Positions 50,508-60,062 of a DNA stretch of 64,000 nt are shown piece by piece. Below the pieces are notes generated by a model. That model made no database searches, was not told the DNA's origin, and was given only the letters and a program-made list of their open reading frames with translations. The stretch's first letter is position 1. Each line of letters starts with the position of its first letter. The position numbers and the translations under genes are program-made. The DNA comes from Pinibacter soli. Lineage in GTDB: Bacteria > Bacteroidota > Bacteroidia > Chitinophagales > Chitinophagaceae. The DNA lies in assembly GCF_029961145.1 (NCBI RefSeq), contig NZ_JASBRG010000007.1, positions 1,406,155 through 1,470,154 of the forward strand, in the 5' to 3' direction.

Positions 50508-53500
50508 TTAAGGTGTGGGATTAAACACTTTATATTTACTTGCATCAGACGTTATAAATTTTCCAGATTTATCAACAAGCGTTTTTGCACTAGGGGCAAT
50601 GACTTGCGTATTCGTCAAATTTGAAAGTTCCTGAGCAACACTACTTTTACCTCCTAAGCCCGCATTACAAGAAATCAATCTTATTTTATCGGTGCCATTA
50701 TAACCGTTTTCAAGCATGGTTTTATAAAGCCCCTCCGCTCCAATCGGATTTCCATCGATATTAAACAATACACCAGGAGCTGCATTATCTCCATGAACAA
50801 CGACATCAAACCATCCTTTTTTAGGCTTCAAATTCTCAAAACTTTTTAGTGTTGCAGCATCAGCTCCAAACTTACTACTGCCTAGCCACAACTTTCCAGC
50901 CCCTTTATATAAAGCCTTCAACTCTGATGCACCATCTACATATCCATAAAACTCTATTCCAGGAAGAATTAAATTATTAGCAGCATTCTTAAACGTTTTA
51001 TTATCTGCCAGCCTCATCAATGGTGGTCTGCTACCGTCTGCATTGTATCCAGCGGCCTCAAACTGTCTCTCACTTGATGCTTTCCATTGAGCCGCTTCAT
51101 ATGGGCCACTTGGAACTGGCGACTGCTTAAGAACAGAAGGTGAATAGTTCGAATGTATTGCGGAAATGGTTCTTTGCGCTTCTCTTTTAGGAGCCTCTGC
51201 TACTGCTTGCTGCAGTAATGCAGGATTCATATTGTACCTGGTATTTGCAGTAGCATCTACTACAACTTCATTGTATATACCAAATTTGCCAGCAGGAGAA
51301 TGTTCTAATCCATCTTGATCTATTCCATCGATTGGTCTGTTACTTCCAAACTGGTAAGTTGATAACCAAGGATATTTTATTGTAAGTGGATCCACACTAA
51401 AAAACCTCCCCGTCCTACTATCGCTGATCCTCATCCCATAATCATAAACATCCGTCCCTATTGAGTTGTCGCGCTCTTTACCATTGAAGCCGTACATGTA
51501 CAATTCCGTTGATCCGCTCGACCCACCACCTCCTTGGTTTCCGGTTCCGGCATAACTTCCGTCTGCAATATAGGCTACAAATTCATCACTGGCAAGTGAT
51601 TGGACCTCTCCCTCTAATACTACTCGATTTGATGCAACATATTCAGTTGGCTGGCTACTGCTTCTATTCGTTACCGACAAATCTACAGGTACAGTGTAAC
51701 CATTCACCGTGGTGGTTCCACTCACCGTTGCCCCTGCCACACCAGATCCTATGGCAAGTGTTCTTCCCGGCATCGTCATTCCAAAAGGATAATAGTCTGT
51801 TGCTGTCAAAACAATGGGCTCGAAGTAATCAATTTTCCCACCAGTGATCACCGGTTTCTTCTTGTCGCTGATGGTGGCCAACACATTTCCTAAATGATTT
51901 GTGAGCTCATATTGCCTTTTGCCCCGTATCATTTCATCAGCGTATACAGTGCCTATGCCCGGTAGAGTGCTTGAGGCAATCTCCAGCGAACTGTTTAGTA
52001 TAAGGTTCCTGTTAATCACCCCAAGCCTGCTGCTACCGTATATGGATTGGTCGGCCGCTACTATACTGTTTTGTTTAATGGTGTATGTGGTAAGCATGTT
52101 GCCTTGCGCATCCCGCACGTACCAGGTGGTTACAGGCCCGTCTGTTACTCCGCTGCCGCTAAGGGTTTTGCTGATGCGGTTGCCGGCTGCATCATAGGTA
52201 TAATCTATGGTGATGTTGTTGCTTTTTGTTACTCTTTTTACTTTTCCGTACACTGTCCATTCCATTTTGTCTACGCCGCCTTTCGAGTCTTTCGTCATGT
52301 TACCAATGGCGTCATAGGTATAGTTGTGTACTGCCTGGCTGTCAATATCTGCTATGTAGGCGTCGTCTGGAACGGCATCCTTTATATGATCAAGTTTGTT
52401 GGTGCCATCGATGTAGTTGTATGTTAACCTATCCATTGCCAGGTTGCTACCAGCTTTATTGCCGTCGCGATCGTAACTTTTAATATTGCCGTTGGCATCG
52501 TAGGTTATTTTTTCTCCGTACACTCCTGCTGCATTTAAACCGGCCCAGCTATTGTTTACACTGTCAAATTTATTGTAGGCGTCCATGCTCCGTATCCTGT
52601 TGAGCTGGTCGTAGCCATAGTTATACAGCAGGGTGCCCAGGCCCTTTATGCCTACGCTCATGTTGCTGATATTGCCATTGTACAAAGCCTTGTAGCTTCC
52701 ACGTGTTAGTGCGTCTACGTCTGTACCCGTTTCTGCAAAAGGCAGCACGGTTTGGTTAATGGCTTTATAATCTTCCTTGTGGTAATTCAAGGAAAAGCCG
52801 TAGGCATCTTTTGCCGTGAGTGAGCTGCTGCCCGCATCGCCTCCCATATCAAAAGCGGGGTTGAGTGCGGTGCTGTTTACGCCCTTTAACCATCCCTGCA
52901 ACGTATACGCATAGTCTATACCTTGTACATTATTGCCAAGAACGGTACGCGCCAGCGGCCCATGCAGATAGTAATTGTAGGAGGCTTCTTTTTCTTCTAC
53001 ATTCTGGTCGCCTACAAATGCTTTGCGATGGGTGGTGTACACATTGGTTAGCCTATTTTCCGCGTCATATTCGTAGCGGTGGTACATTTCATCCTGTTTA
53101 CCAGGCTGGTAGCTTACCATGTTTACTTTTCCGCTTACAAGATCGTAGCCATACGCGACCAGTTTAAAGCGGTTGTAGCCGTTGGCGGCCATGGCTCCGG
53201 TGGCATAGTCGTGCAGCAAGACATCTACGTTGCCATGAATATCGTAGCTGTAGTATGTTGCCTGGTCATGGTTGAGATAAGATGGCGCATTTGCAGCGTA
53301 TTGCAACTGATCAAAATACTGTGTGTAACTTACCCGGTTCCTGAGGGTGTAAGCCTTTTGGTGCAAGGCTGTATATACGCTGCCAATGGGCGCCATATCA
53401 TCGTATACTGTCCTGGTAACCTGTGTTTGCGGATACGTATTGTTATTATAATTGATCCAGTTTTGCAGTGAGCTTACATCACGTGCCATCGCATCGGTGA

Positions 53501-56500
53501 TGGCAGAGGGTTGTTGCTTCTGCCCCGTTTCGGTAATGCGCCCAAGTGCATCGTACAGTGTATAACTATACAGGCTATTTTTCTTTTGTTCTTCATTTTT
53601 GCTTACGGCAAGTCGCCCCAGTTTATCGTACCAGAAATTGGTTTGGCCACCATCGGGTGAGTATTGACTCACGAGCTGGTTCAGGCTGTTGTACCTATAC
53701 AATGTGTATAGCTTATGGAGCGGCGTTTCGGAGCCACCGGCTGCCCGTTTCTGCGCCACGAGCGCCAGCCAGGAGGGATCGCGGTTAACAGCAACGCCTG
53801 CGGGAGGCACTGTTTTGATAAGATTACCCGCCTGGTCATAGTAATATAACGTGTAATGATATTCGCTGGTGCGGCTGGTCATGGTAAGGGATTCATATGC
53901 CGCGGCAGACAAACATTTTTTGGTGTACTCATTGTCAAAATTGCCGAGCAGGGAATCCTGCCGGAAATTGTACACTTCCTGGGCAAAAGCATAGGCCATG
54001 GAAGTGGAATCTTTACATGCATTGGGCAATACACTTGCCGGCAATGGCATGAAAGTGGGCTCGGTATTGTTGCCGCAGAGCAAAAGGTCGGATGCATAAA
54101 TTTTTGCGTGAGCTGTTGCAACCGGCAGTATGGCCGATGTTCCGTTTGCCCATGTAGCATCATTTTCTATCGTTAATCCTTTGCCTTTACCACTTGCATC
54201 ATATAGAAAGGTTCCATTGCCCTCATTGAGTGGCCAGTAAGCAGCGAGATTATTGTCGTTAACATCAGCAGTTGTGCTGTTCATATCCAACTGTATCTGG
54301 GCCTGCGTTCTGGAATTGTTATAGATGCGCACTTCGGCCAGATAGCCATCCATCCCACCATATATGCCTCCAAATAAGCCATAGCTTGGAAACACACCGG
54401 CTTTAATGGAGGTTTCGCCTGTTTGTACCAATTGACCATTGATGTATATCTGGGGTTGTTTGTTGGTATATACCACGGCAATATGTGTCCAATCTGTGAG
54501 ATCACCTGTCCAAACTGCTACTGCCGGCATGTAGTTGGCAGAATGCTCATAAACACTTACTCCATTTGTACCCACGGAAACACCGGCCCCGGCCATATTC
54601 GCATTCCCAGTGATGAGGCCGTAAGCTGGTGCGATGGCATATTTCTGCCCGCTAAGGCCATCGTATCCCCAGCCGGATTCCCAATCTATTTCATGGGCAG
54701 AGGTGGGTTTTGCCCAGAACTCCATAGTGAAGTTATTGGTGATACTGGTAAAACCAACATTTTCGTCATATGGATTTCCGCTGAGTTGTAAATAAGCTCT
54801 CTCCTGTTCTTTTGCACCACAACCCGGTCCTGCGGCTGCACTTGTGCAATCATCGCTAATAACTAGTTTGCCTTTGGAAGCATACAATGCCTTTATAGCG
54901 GCAATGTCCATATAGGTGCCCAAAGCATTGTTTACAAACGCGGCAAACACATCGCAACGCGAAGCGGTGTAGGATACGTTTAATGATGATTTTTTCGACG
55001 CATCGGAGCAGGAAGGGCCGCCGAATTGTATGATTTTTTGCAGGCTATTTATAACATTCTCATCGTTGAGCCTGTATTGCACCGGATAGTTAATACCGGT
55101 GTTCTTTATATTAGCATACATCGATGAAACAAGTGTTGTCACGTTTTGTGCCGAATAATTCTGGTTGCTCCAAAAGTCATTTGGATTGCCGCTATTTACC
55201 TGTGCCGAGTTTGTAACCGGAAGATTTATGGCCGACATTCCGGCATAGTTCCCCGGCTGAATATCAAATGTATTTCTTGCAGGAATATAGACTCCCTTTA
55301 CCGGTTGTAACTGCATATATGGTGACTGGCTTACGTCACGAAAATGGGTCGCAAACAAACCATAGAACCTATACGCGTACAGATTGAGTGTGGCATTGTT
55401 TATATTGGCATTTTTAGGCAGAGCCGCCAGGTTGTATGTATTGGCTGTCCGTTGTGTAAACCATCCCGGATAACACCAGGTGGCTGCAACAATACCATCT
55501 TCATTGGATAACACTGTACTAACGTTAGACTTAATGAGTATTGACTTTATAATGGGCACACCAATGGTCTCTGTAATGGAAAGCTTGTCAGCAGCATACT
55601 TTGCCATAAATCTGTTCCAGATGTTTTGTAAAGTATCCTGTCGTACGGCCACGGTGTCATTCCATGGCAGCTGGTTCAATTTATAGCCACAGCTATTGAT
55701 CAACCAGTCCGCAAAGTTTAAATAGGTGTAGCCATATCCCACCACGTTTAAATGCTCGCTCATGTACCATTCAAAAAGCTGTTTACCATTCATAACGGAG
55801 TCTCTCCAAATGTAGACCGGCGTTGCCATCTGATTTAGTTTGGGAGCCGGCGGTGGTGGCAGTATGCTGTCACCGCTCATCGTTACTTCTCCATTTGAAA
55901 GCGCAATACTGTTCGCCACTACTTTGGCAGACATCATCGCGGGAAGCAGGTAAGCTGTTGCGCCTCCTTTTGTTAAGCGATCATTGGCCTGCAATATCGT
56001 CCACGTTGTGTTGCTATTATTTTCCTGCTTCAATACCTGCTTATCCGTGGCGGCAAGATAGGATGGCGAATCACCAAATACGTACATATGCACCGTCGCA
56101 CCTTTGGTATGATTTGGAAATTCTACTATGAAGTTTTGATAGGCATTGATGAGGTCACTGCAATCTATCCATGTTGGTTTTGGAACGCCTGTCGACGGAA
56201 ATGTAATAACATCCGGCATGCAGTTGCTTGCGCTATCAACAACATCAACAGATCCTGCATAAGCTCCCGGCGTCTTGTTACATTGATCAATAAAATTGAG
56301 ATAGTCTGTCGCTGTTTTGCCCAGCCCGGTTCTGTCGTTCATATAACCTGCGAAGAATATATTTTTCTTTGCAGTGTCCTCGTCAGATGTGGGCGTTACG
56401 TTGAAATAAGCCGATTTAAAATCGCTGAATGCATTGTTTACTTTTTCACAATCGGCACACACGCTTTGCACATTGCCGCATTGCAATACGGGAGGCAAAA

Positions 56501-59500
56501 TAACCGCCATCGGAATGCGTGTACATTTCAGTTCATCATTACACATACGGCGCAGGCTATCGATGGCACCATCTGTTATGTTTGTTTTATACACCGATTT
56601 CATGAAACTGCTCATGGTTGGATATTTCGACTTGTAGGTGCTGTTGTACACCTGGTATAAGCCACTAATATTCTTGCACTCGCAATCGGTAGGTTTTGCA
56701 GACACAGGCTCGTTGACACTAATGAACGGCTTTTCATAGGGGCCGGGGGCATCTATGAGCGTACCATTGCAAATAGTAACATCGGTAACGATGCGGTCTG
56801 CATTATTTTTGGCATAGTCTATAATGGCATCATTAAAACTTCTGAAAGAAGCTGTGGCACCGGGTTTGATGGTGCTTGCGCCCAATGGATGCGTTGCGTC
56901 GCCACCTGCTTTGCAGACTTCTACCAGGCGACTAATGACATTATCATAGTCTTTTGCTTTGTCAAACCCACAATCAGCTGCTTCCAGCTTGCTCCACCAA
57001 TAGTCGGCATAAGCACGGCAGTTGGCATCCACCGAACTTTGTAAGGCTGCTTTCGCTTGCTCCGTCAGTTGTACCGGATCAGTTGGATAAGGATCAACAC
57101 CCTTTAACGAATCTTTGTTAATGTATAAGCGGGGATCCGGGAATATTCTGAAATTGTCATCTACTACCGGGTGGCCAACCGAGAACAGGAAAGCGGCTGT
57201 TAACATCCCTTTTTTCGCGAGGTAAATGGTTTTGAATTTATTCCATGCATCATCCAGTTCAGTCGGACAAAGAAGTGAAGTATTAAAAACGTTGGCGGAA
57301 TTGCTGTAGGTGTTGATGCAGTTTTTATCCATAATTCCATCTACCAATCCGCATTTTGCCATCATGTTGCTTAACGACCAAAGATCGGCATAAGCGGAAG
57401 GCTTACCATTTGCAAGGGCAGTTACTACTGCTCTATTTATGGAATCCGTCATTTGGCCTTTATAACGCTGACCAATACCTGCAAAAAAGGGATCAGCATT
57501 TCCATTGGATGCAAATTTTTGGGCGTTGGGTGTCCCCATAGTTAAAGGGTTCAAATATCCTTTCTGCACTGCCTCATCATAAGTGGTGACGGCATTCATT
57601 GCATCATCCCAATCATTGCTTGCTGTCAGCAATTTATAATTCTGATATACGTTGAATTCAGGATGGTTCGTAATGGCATCGTCCATGCTCAATTCCTCTC
57701 CCGGTCTTAAGGGCCGGTTGTACTTAACTTCATAGGGCCCTCTTGGTTCCATTTGATCATACATGGCCTGCCTGTAGTATTCATAGTCAGGTGCCTTTGT
57801 AAACTGTCCATTGGTACTGCAATCACCAAGCTGCTGCTTCACTACGGTCATTTGCTGGTTGTAAATGTCCTGAAATGTAGTCTTGCTGTTATTGGGCATG
57901 TAAATATTATCGCGATAATAATTTTTGCCGTACTGGCTAATGGATAACTCTTTGGTTATAGTGTAAGAACCTTCAGGAAGCACCACATCAAACGATTGAG
58001 TAAGTCCCTTTGAAGGATCCGCGCAATTGCTGTTTATCTCGTCAAGCGAAAAGTTTGACTTTGTATAGACAAAAGGCTTTCCGTCTGGCATGTTTTGATT
58101 ATTGCATTCATCCGCAATGGTGATAGTGAGGTCATACAAACAATCATAGCAAATTGGCTGATTGTTCCAGTTGGCCATGGTTAATGTTTGCGGGTTCAGC
58201 GAATACGTGAAGGAGATGGTATCTTGTTGCGGCACAAGCAAAGTGCGGCTAAATACAATGCTGTTATCTTTTGAGATATTATTTACCGGAGTAAGCAGGC
58301 TTTCTGTTTGGCTTGCATAAGCATAGCTGTCTAACTGCGACACATTGGGCGGAGCGGCTCCTGCTAAAGCTGTTGCTACGGTGCGCCCTTTCATATCCAT
58401 GTAGCTAATACTGTACTGGCCGTTTGCATCCCGCACCATGTTTTTTTGATAGTGTGAGGCGTCTCCTACTTCTGTACCAAACAGAGCATCGAGATCCATT
58501 TGGCTTGCACTGCCATAATAGTATTTTGTTTCGTGTGAACTTCCCAAACGAAAGCTTTCTCCGACCCCACCTTGTGCGGCGATGCGACCCGTATTATCCT
58601 GCGTGTATTTAGTTTCAGAAAACGGAAATGTTTTCGCATCCGGTATGAACTTATTGATTCCGGTGTTTTTATCAGGGTTTGCCGGTGAGTAATATTGCGA
58701 GGCGCCATTGTCGGTGCCCATGCCGGGAGCAGCACCATTGCAATAATCCGCATTTGCTGCCAGGCCGTCATACAGGTCCTTGGTATACTCTGAGCCGGGT
58801 GCATTCAAACTGGTTACTGTTGGCAAATAACGGATGGGACTGTATATGGTTGGCGCAGGCAAAACTGTAATGGCGGGCCTACCCTGGTTGTCATAGAGGG
58901 TTTCTCCCACTATGTTTCTGTTGGTTGTATTGTCGGCTGTTACCGTTTGTCTCTCCCTTAGCGTACCGTCATAATACTGCGCCACACTTTTGCGTTTTCC
59001 TTCTTCAGCAAACGAAGTGGCAGTTTTCCAGTTGAGGTTGTTTTCGTGCCCGATATAATAATAAGACCCTAGCCCATTTGCGGGATCGTATTCCGAGCTC
59101 CATTTTGACGTGAGCCTTTGGCCATCTGCCAGCTCCTGTACGGCGCGATACCTGAAAAACACATAGCCGTTATCGTTAAATAATAGGGGTATGCTATACG
59201 TAACATCCTTAACGGTTACGCGTGTGGCATTGTTTCTAAAAACATTTTGCGCAAATGCAGCCGTTCCTGAAGTACCGTATCTGTTATCTGCATAGGCCTG
59301 GCTGCTTATATAGGTCCATTCAAGATCATATGCCTTTGCCCATTTGCTGGCGGACCAATTGATATTAACAAGACCTCCACTGCCATTGGTGCCAGTTGCA
59401 TAACCGGAAATGGGTCTTAGTCCGCAATCTGTACAATTCATATCATAGTTCCTGTCAATGCGCAGATCATTGGTAAGGACAATCAATGTTTTGGCAACTT

Positions 59501-59963
59501 GAACGTCAATGTTAGATTTGTCGATGGCTATAATTTCAACTTTGACACTTCTTCCGCTCGTGAAATAGAATACGTCGTTCTTCTTATATGGATTGTCTTT
59601 ACTGTAGGTTATTGTAAAGTCTCTGGTTGTTGTGTTTATGATGTTAGGATCATTTTGAGACACTGAAATTTTAGCTCGAACAGTAATACTGCAAGTATCG
59701 GGCAATGGTGCCGCACCCGGCTGAAACTGTTCGTTGAATGCCAGCGATACTATATTGGTAATGTCGTTGGTTGCAGTAACGGCAGGTTTCGCACCCGGAT
59801 CAGCCAGGAGTACATCGGTCACCGTCAACACGTCGCCAACATTTAGCGGATTCTGTGCACCATTGAGCGCCTTGGTATATTCTTCATATTTCCATTGTGC
59901 CGATACATTGTTATTGACAACTAAACCACCCAATAATAGCACCCAAAAAACAATTCGTTTCAT
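50508..59963 (-). CDS. RHS/YD-repeat giant protein, polymorphic toxin candidate
   Basis: Start set at 59963 (MKRIVFWVLLLGGLVVNNNVSAQ, a signal peptide), giving 3151 residues. Order: N-terminal beta-rich part with a Bacteroidetes RHS block around nt 58720-59060 (KRKSVAQYYDGTLRERQTVTADNTTN, GETLYDNQGRPAITVLPAP, DUF6443-like); long unique part; DNRLRE-like block (nt 54800-56160) shared with the next gene; LamG-like lectin domain (nt about 54180-54800: FTMEFWAKP, WTHIAVVYTNKQPQIYINGQLV); YD repeats (nt about 51300-53900); RHS core YGFNGKERDNSIGTDVYDYGMRISDSRTGRFFSVDPL (nt about 51370-51490); a variable tip of about 250 residues. The tip has DVVVHGD (His3057) and DKIRLISCNAGLGG (Cys3099), a clan CD peptidase-like pair. 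Confidence 0.88.
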   Translation of the reverse strand: MKRIVFWVLLLGGLVVNNNVSAQWKYEEYTKALNGAQNPLNVGDVLTVTDVLLADPGAKPAVTATNDITNIVSLAFNEQFQPGAAPLPDTCSITVRAKISVSQNDPNIINTTTRDFTITYSKDNPYKKNDVFYFTSGRSVKVEIIAIDKSNIDVQVAKTLIVLTNDLRIDRNYDMNCTDCGLRPISGYATGTNGSGGLVNINWSASKWAKAYDLEWTYISSQAYADNRYGTSGTAAFAQNVFRNNATRVTVKDVTYSIPLLFNDNGYVFFRYRAVQELADGQRLTSKWSSEYDPANGLGSYYYIGHENNLNWKTATSFAEEGKRKSVAQYYDGTLRERQTVTADNTTNRNIVGETLYDNQGRPAITVLPAPTIYSPIRYLPTVTSLNAPGSEYTKDLYDGLAANADYCNGAAPGMGTDNGASQYYSPANPDKNTGINKFIPDAKTFPFSETKYTQDNTGRIAAQGGVGESFRLGSSHETKYYYGSASQMDLDALFGTEVGDASHYQKNMVRDANGQYSISYMDMKGRTVATALAGAAPPNVSQLDSYAYASQTESLLTPVNNISKDNSIVFSRTLLVPQQDTISFTYSLNPQTLTMANWNNQPICYDCLYDLTITIADECNNQNMPDGKPFVYTKSNFSLDEINSNCADPSKGLTQSFDVVLPEGSYTITKELSISQYGKNYYRDNIYMPNNSKTTFQDIYNQQMTVVKQQLGDCSTNGQFTKAPDYEYYRQAMYDQMEPRGPYEVKYNRPLRPGEELSMDDAITNHPEFNVYQNYKLLTASNDWDDAMNAVTTYDEAVQKGYLNPLTMGTPNAQKFASNGNADPFFAGIGQRYKGQMTDSINRAVVTALANGKPSAYADLWSLSNMMAKCGLVDGIMDKNCINTYSNSANVFNTSLLCPTELDDAWNKFKTIYLAKKGMLTAAFLFSVGHPVVDDNFRIFPDPRLYINKDSLKGVDPYPTDPVQLTEQAKAALQSSVDANCRAYADYWWSKLEAADCGFDKAKDYDNVISRLVEVCKAGGDATHPLGASTIKPGATASFRSFNDAIIDYAKNNADRIVTDVTICNGTLIDAPGPYEKPFISVNEPVSAKPTDCECKNISGLYQVYNSTYKSKYPTMSSFMKSVYKTNITDGAIDSLRRMCNDELKCTRIPMAVILPPVLQCGNVQSVCADCEKVNNAFSDFKSAYFNVTPTSDEDTAKKNIFFAGYMNDRTGLGKTATDYLNFIDQCNKTPGAYAGSVDVVDSASNCMPDVITFPSTGVPKPTWIDCSDLINAYQNFIVEFPNHTKGATVHMYVFGDSPSYLAATDKQVLKQENNSNTTWTILQANDRLTKGGATAYLLPAMMSAKVVANSIALSNGEVTMSGDSILPPPPAPKLNQMATPVYIWRDSVMNGKQLFEWYMSEHLNVVGYGYTYLNFADWLINSCGYKLNQLPWNDTVAVRQDTLQNIWNRFMAKYAADKLSITETIGVPIIKSILIKSNVSTVLSNEDGIVAATWCYPGWFTQRTANTYNLAALPKNANINNATLNLYAYRFYGLFATHFRDVSQSPYMQLQPVKGVYIPARNTFDIQPGNYAGMSAINLPVTNSAQVNSGNPNDFWSNQNYSAQNVTTLVSSMYANIKNTGINYPVQYRLNDENVINSLQKIIQFGGPSCSDASKKSSLNVSYTASRCDVFAAFVNNALGTYMDIAAIKALYASKGKLVISDDCTSAAAGPGCGAKEQERAYLQLSGNPYDENVGFTSITNNFTMEFWAKPTSAHEIDWESGWGYDGLSGQKYAIAPAYGLITGNANMAGAGVSVGTNGVSVYEHSANYMPAVAVWTGDLTDWTHIAVVYTNKQPQIYINGQLVQTGETSIKAGVFPSYGLFGGIYGGMDGYLAEVRIYNNSRTQAQIQLDMNSTTADVNDNNLAAYWPLNEGNGTFLYDASGKGKGLTIENDATWANGTSAILPVATAHAKIYASDLLLCGNNTEPTFMPLPASVLPNACKDSTSMAYAFAQEVYNFRQDSLLGNFDNEYTKKCLSAAAYESLTMTSRTSEYHYTLYYYDQAGNLIKTVPPAGVAVNRDPSWLALVAQKRAAGGSETPLHKLYTLYRYNSLNQLVSQYSPDGGQTNFWYDKLGRLAVSKNEEQKKNSLYSYTLYDALGRITETGQKQQPSAITDAMARDVSSLQNWINYNNNTYPQTQVTRTVYDDMAPIGSVYTALHQKAYTLRNRVSYTQYFDQLQYAANAPSYLNHDQATYYSYDIHGNVDVLLHDYATGAMAANGYNRFKLVAYGYDLVSGKVNMVSYQPGKQDEMYHRYEYDAENRLTNVYTTHRKAFVGDQNVEEKEASYNYYLHGPLARTVLGNNVQGIDYAYTLQGWLKGVNSTALNPAFDMGGDAGSSSLTAKDAYGFSLNYHKEDYKAINQTVLPFAETGTDVDALTRGSYKALYNGNISNMSVGIKGLGTLLYNYGYDQLNRIRSMDAYNKFDSVNNSWAGLNAAGVYGEKITYDANGNIKSYDRDGNKAGSNLAMDRLTYNYIDGTNKLDHIKDAVPDDAYIADIDSQAVHNYTYDAIGNMTKDSKGGVDKMEWTVYGKVKRVTKSNNITIDYTYDAAGNRISKTLSGSGVTDGPVTTWYVRDAQGNMLTTYTIKQNSIVAADQSIYGSSRLGVINRNLILNSSLEIASSTLPGIGTVYADEMIRGKRQYELTNHLGNVLATISDKKKPVITGGKIDYFEPIVLTATDYYPFGMTMPGRTLAIGSGVAGATVSGTTTVNGYTVPVDLSVTNRSSSQPTEYVASNRVVLEGEVQSLASDEFVAYIADGSYAGTGNQGGGGSSGSTELYMYGFNGKERDNSIGTDVYDYGMRISDSRTGRFFSVDPLTIKYPWLSTYQFGSNRPIDGIDQDGLEHSPAGKFGIYNEVVVDATANTRYNMNPALLQQAVAEAPKREAQRTISAIHSNYSPSVLKQSPVPSGPYEAAQWKASSERQFEAAGYNADGSRPPLMRLADNKTFKNAANNLILPGIEFYGYVDGASELKALYKGAGKLWLGSSKFGADAATLKSFENLKPKKGWFDVVVHGDNAAPGVLFNIDGNPIGAEGLYKTMLENGYNGTDKIRLISCNAGLGGKSSVAQELSNLTNTQVIAPSAKTLVDKSGKFITSDASKYKVFNPTP

Positions 59964-60062
59964 AATTAGATTGTTGAATCTTCTGCCTGTTACTATTTGT
60001 AATAAATCTCGGTAGGTATTTGATGCGAGGGCTACTAACGGCAATGGGGATCCTATTAACTA

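Noticed and set aside
51509-59001. Many plus-strand frames of 60-190 codons opposite the RHS giant
   Set aside because: Antisense shadows of a conserved long gene with repeats; biased composition and no known families.
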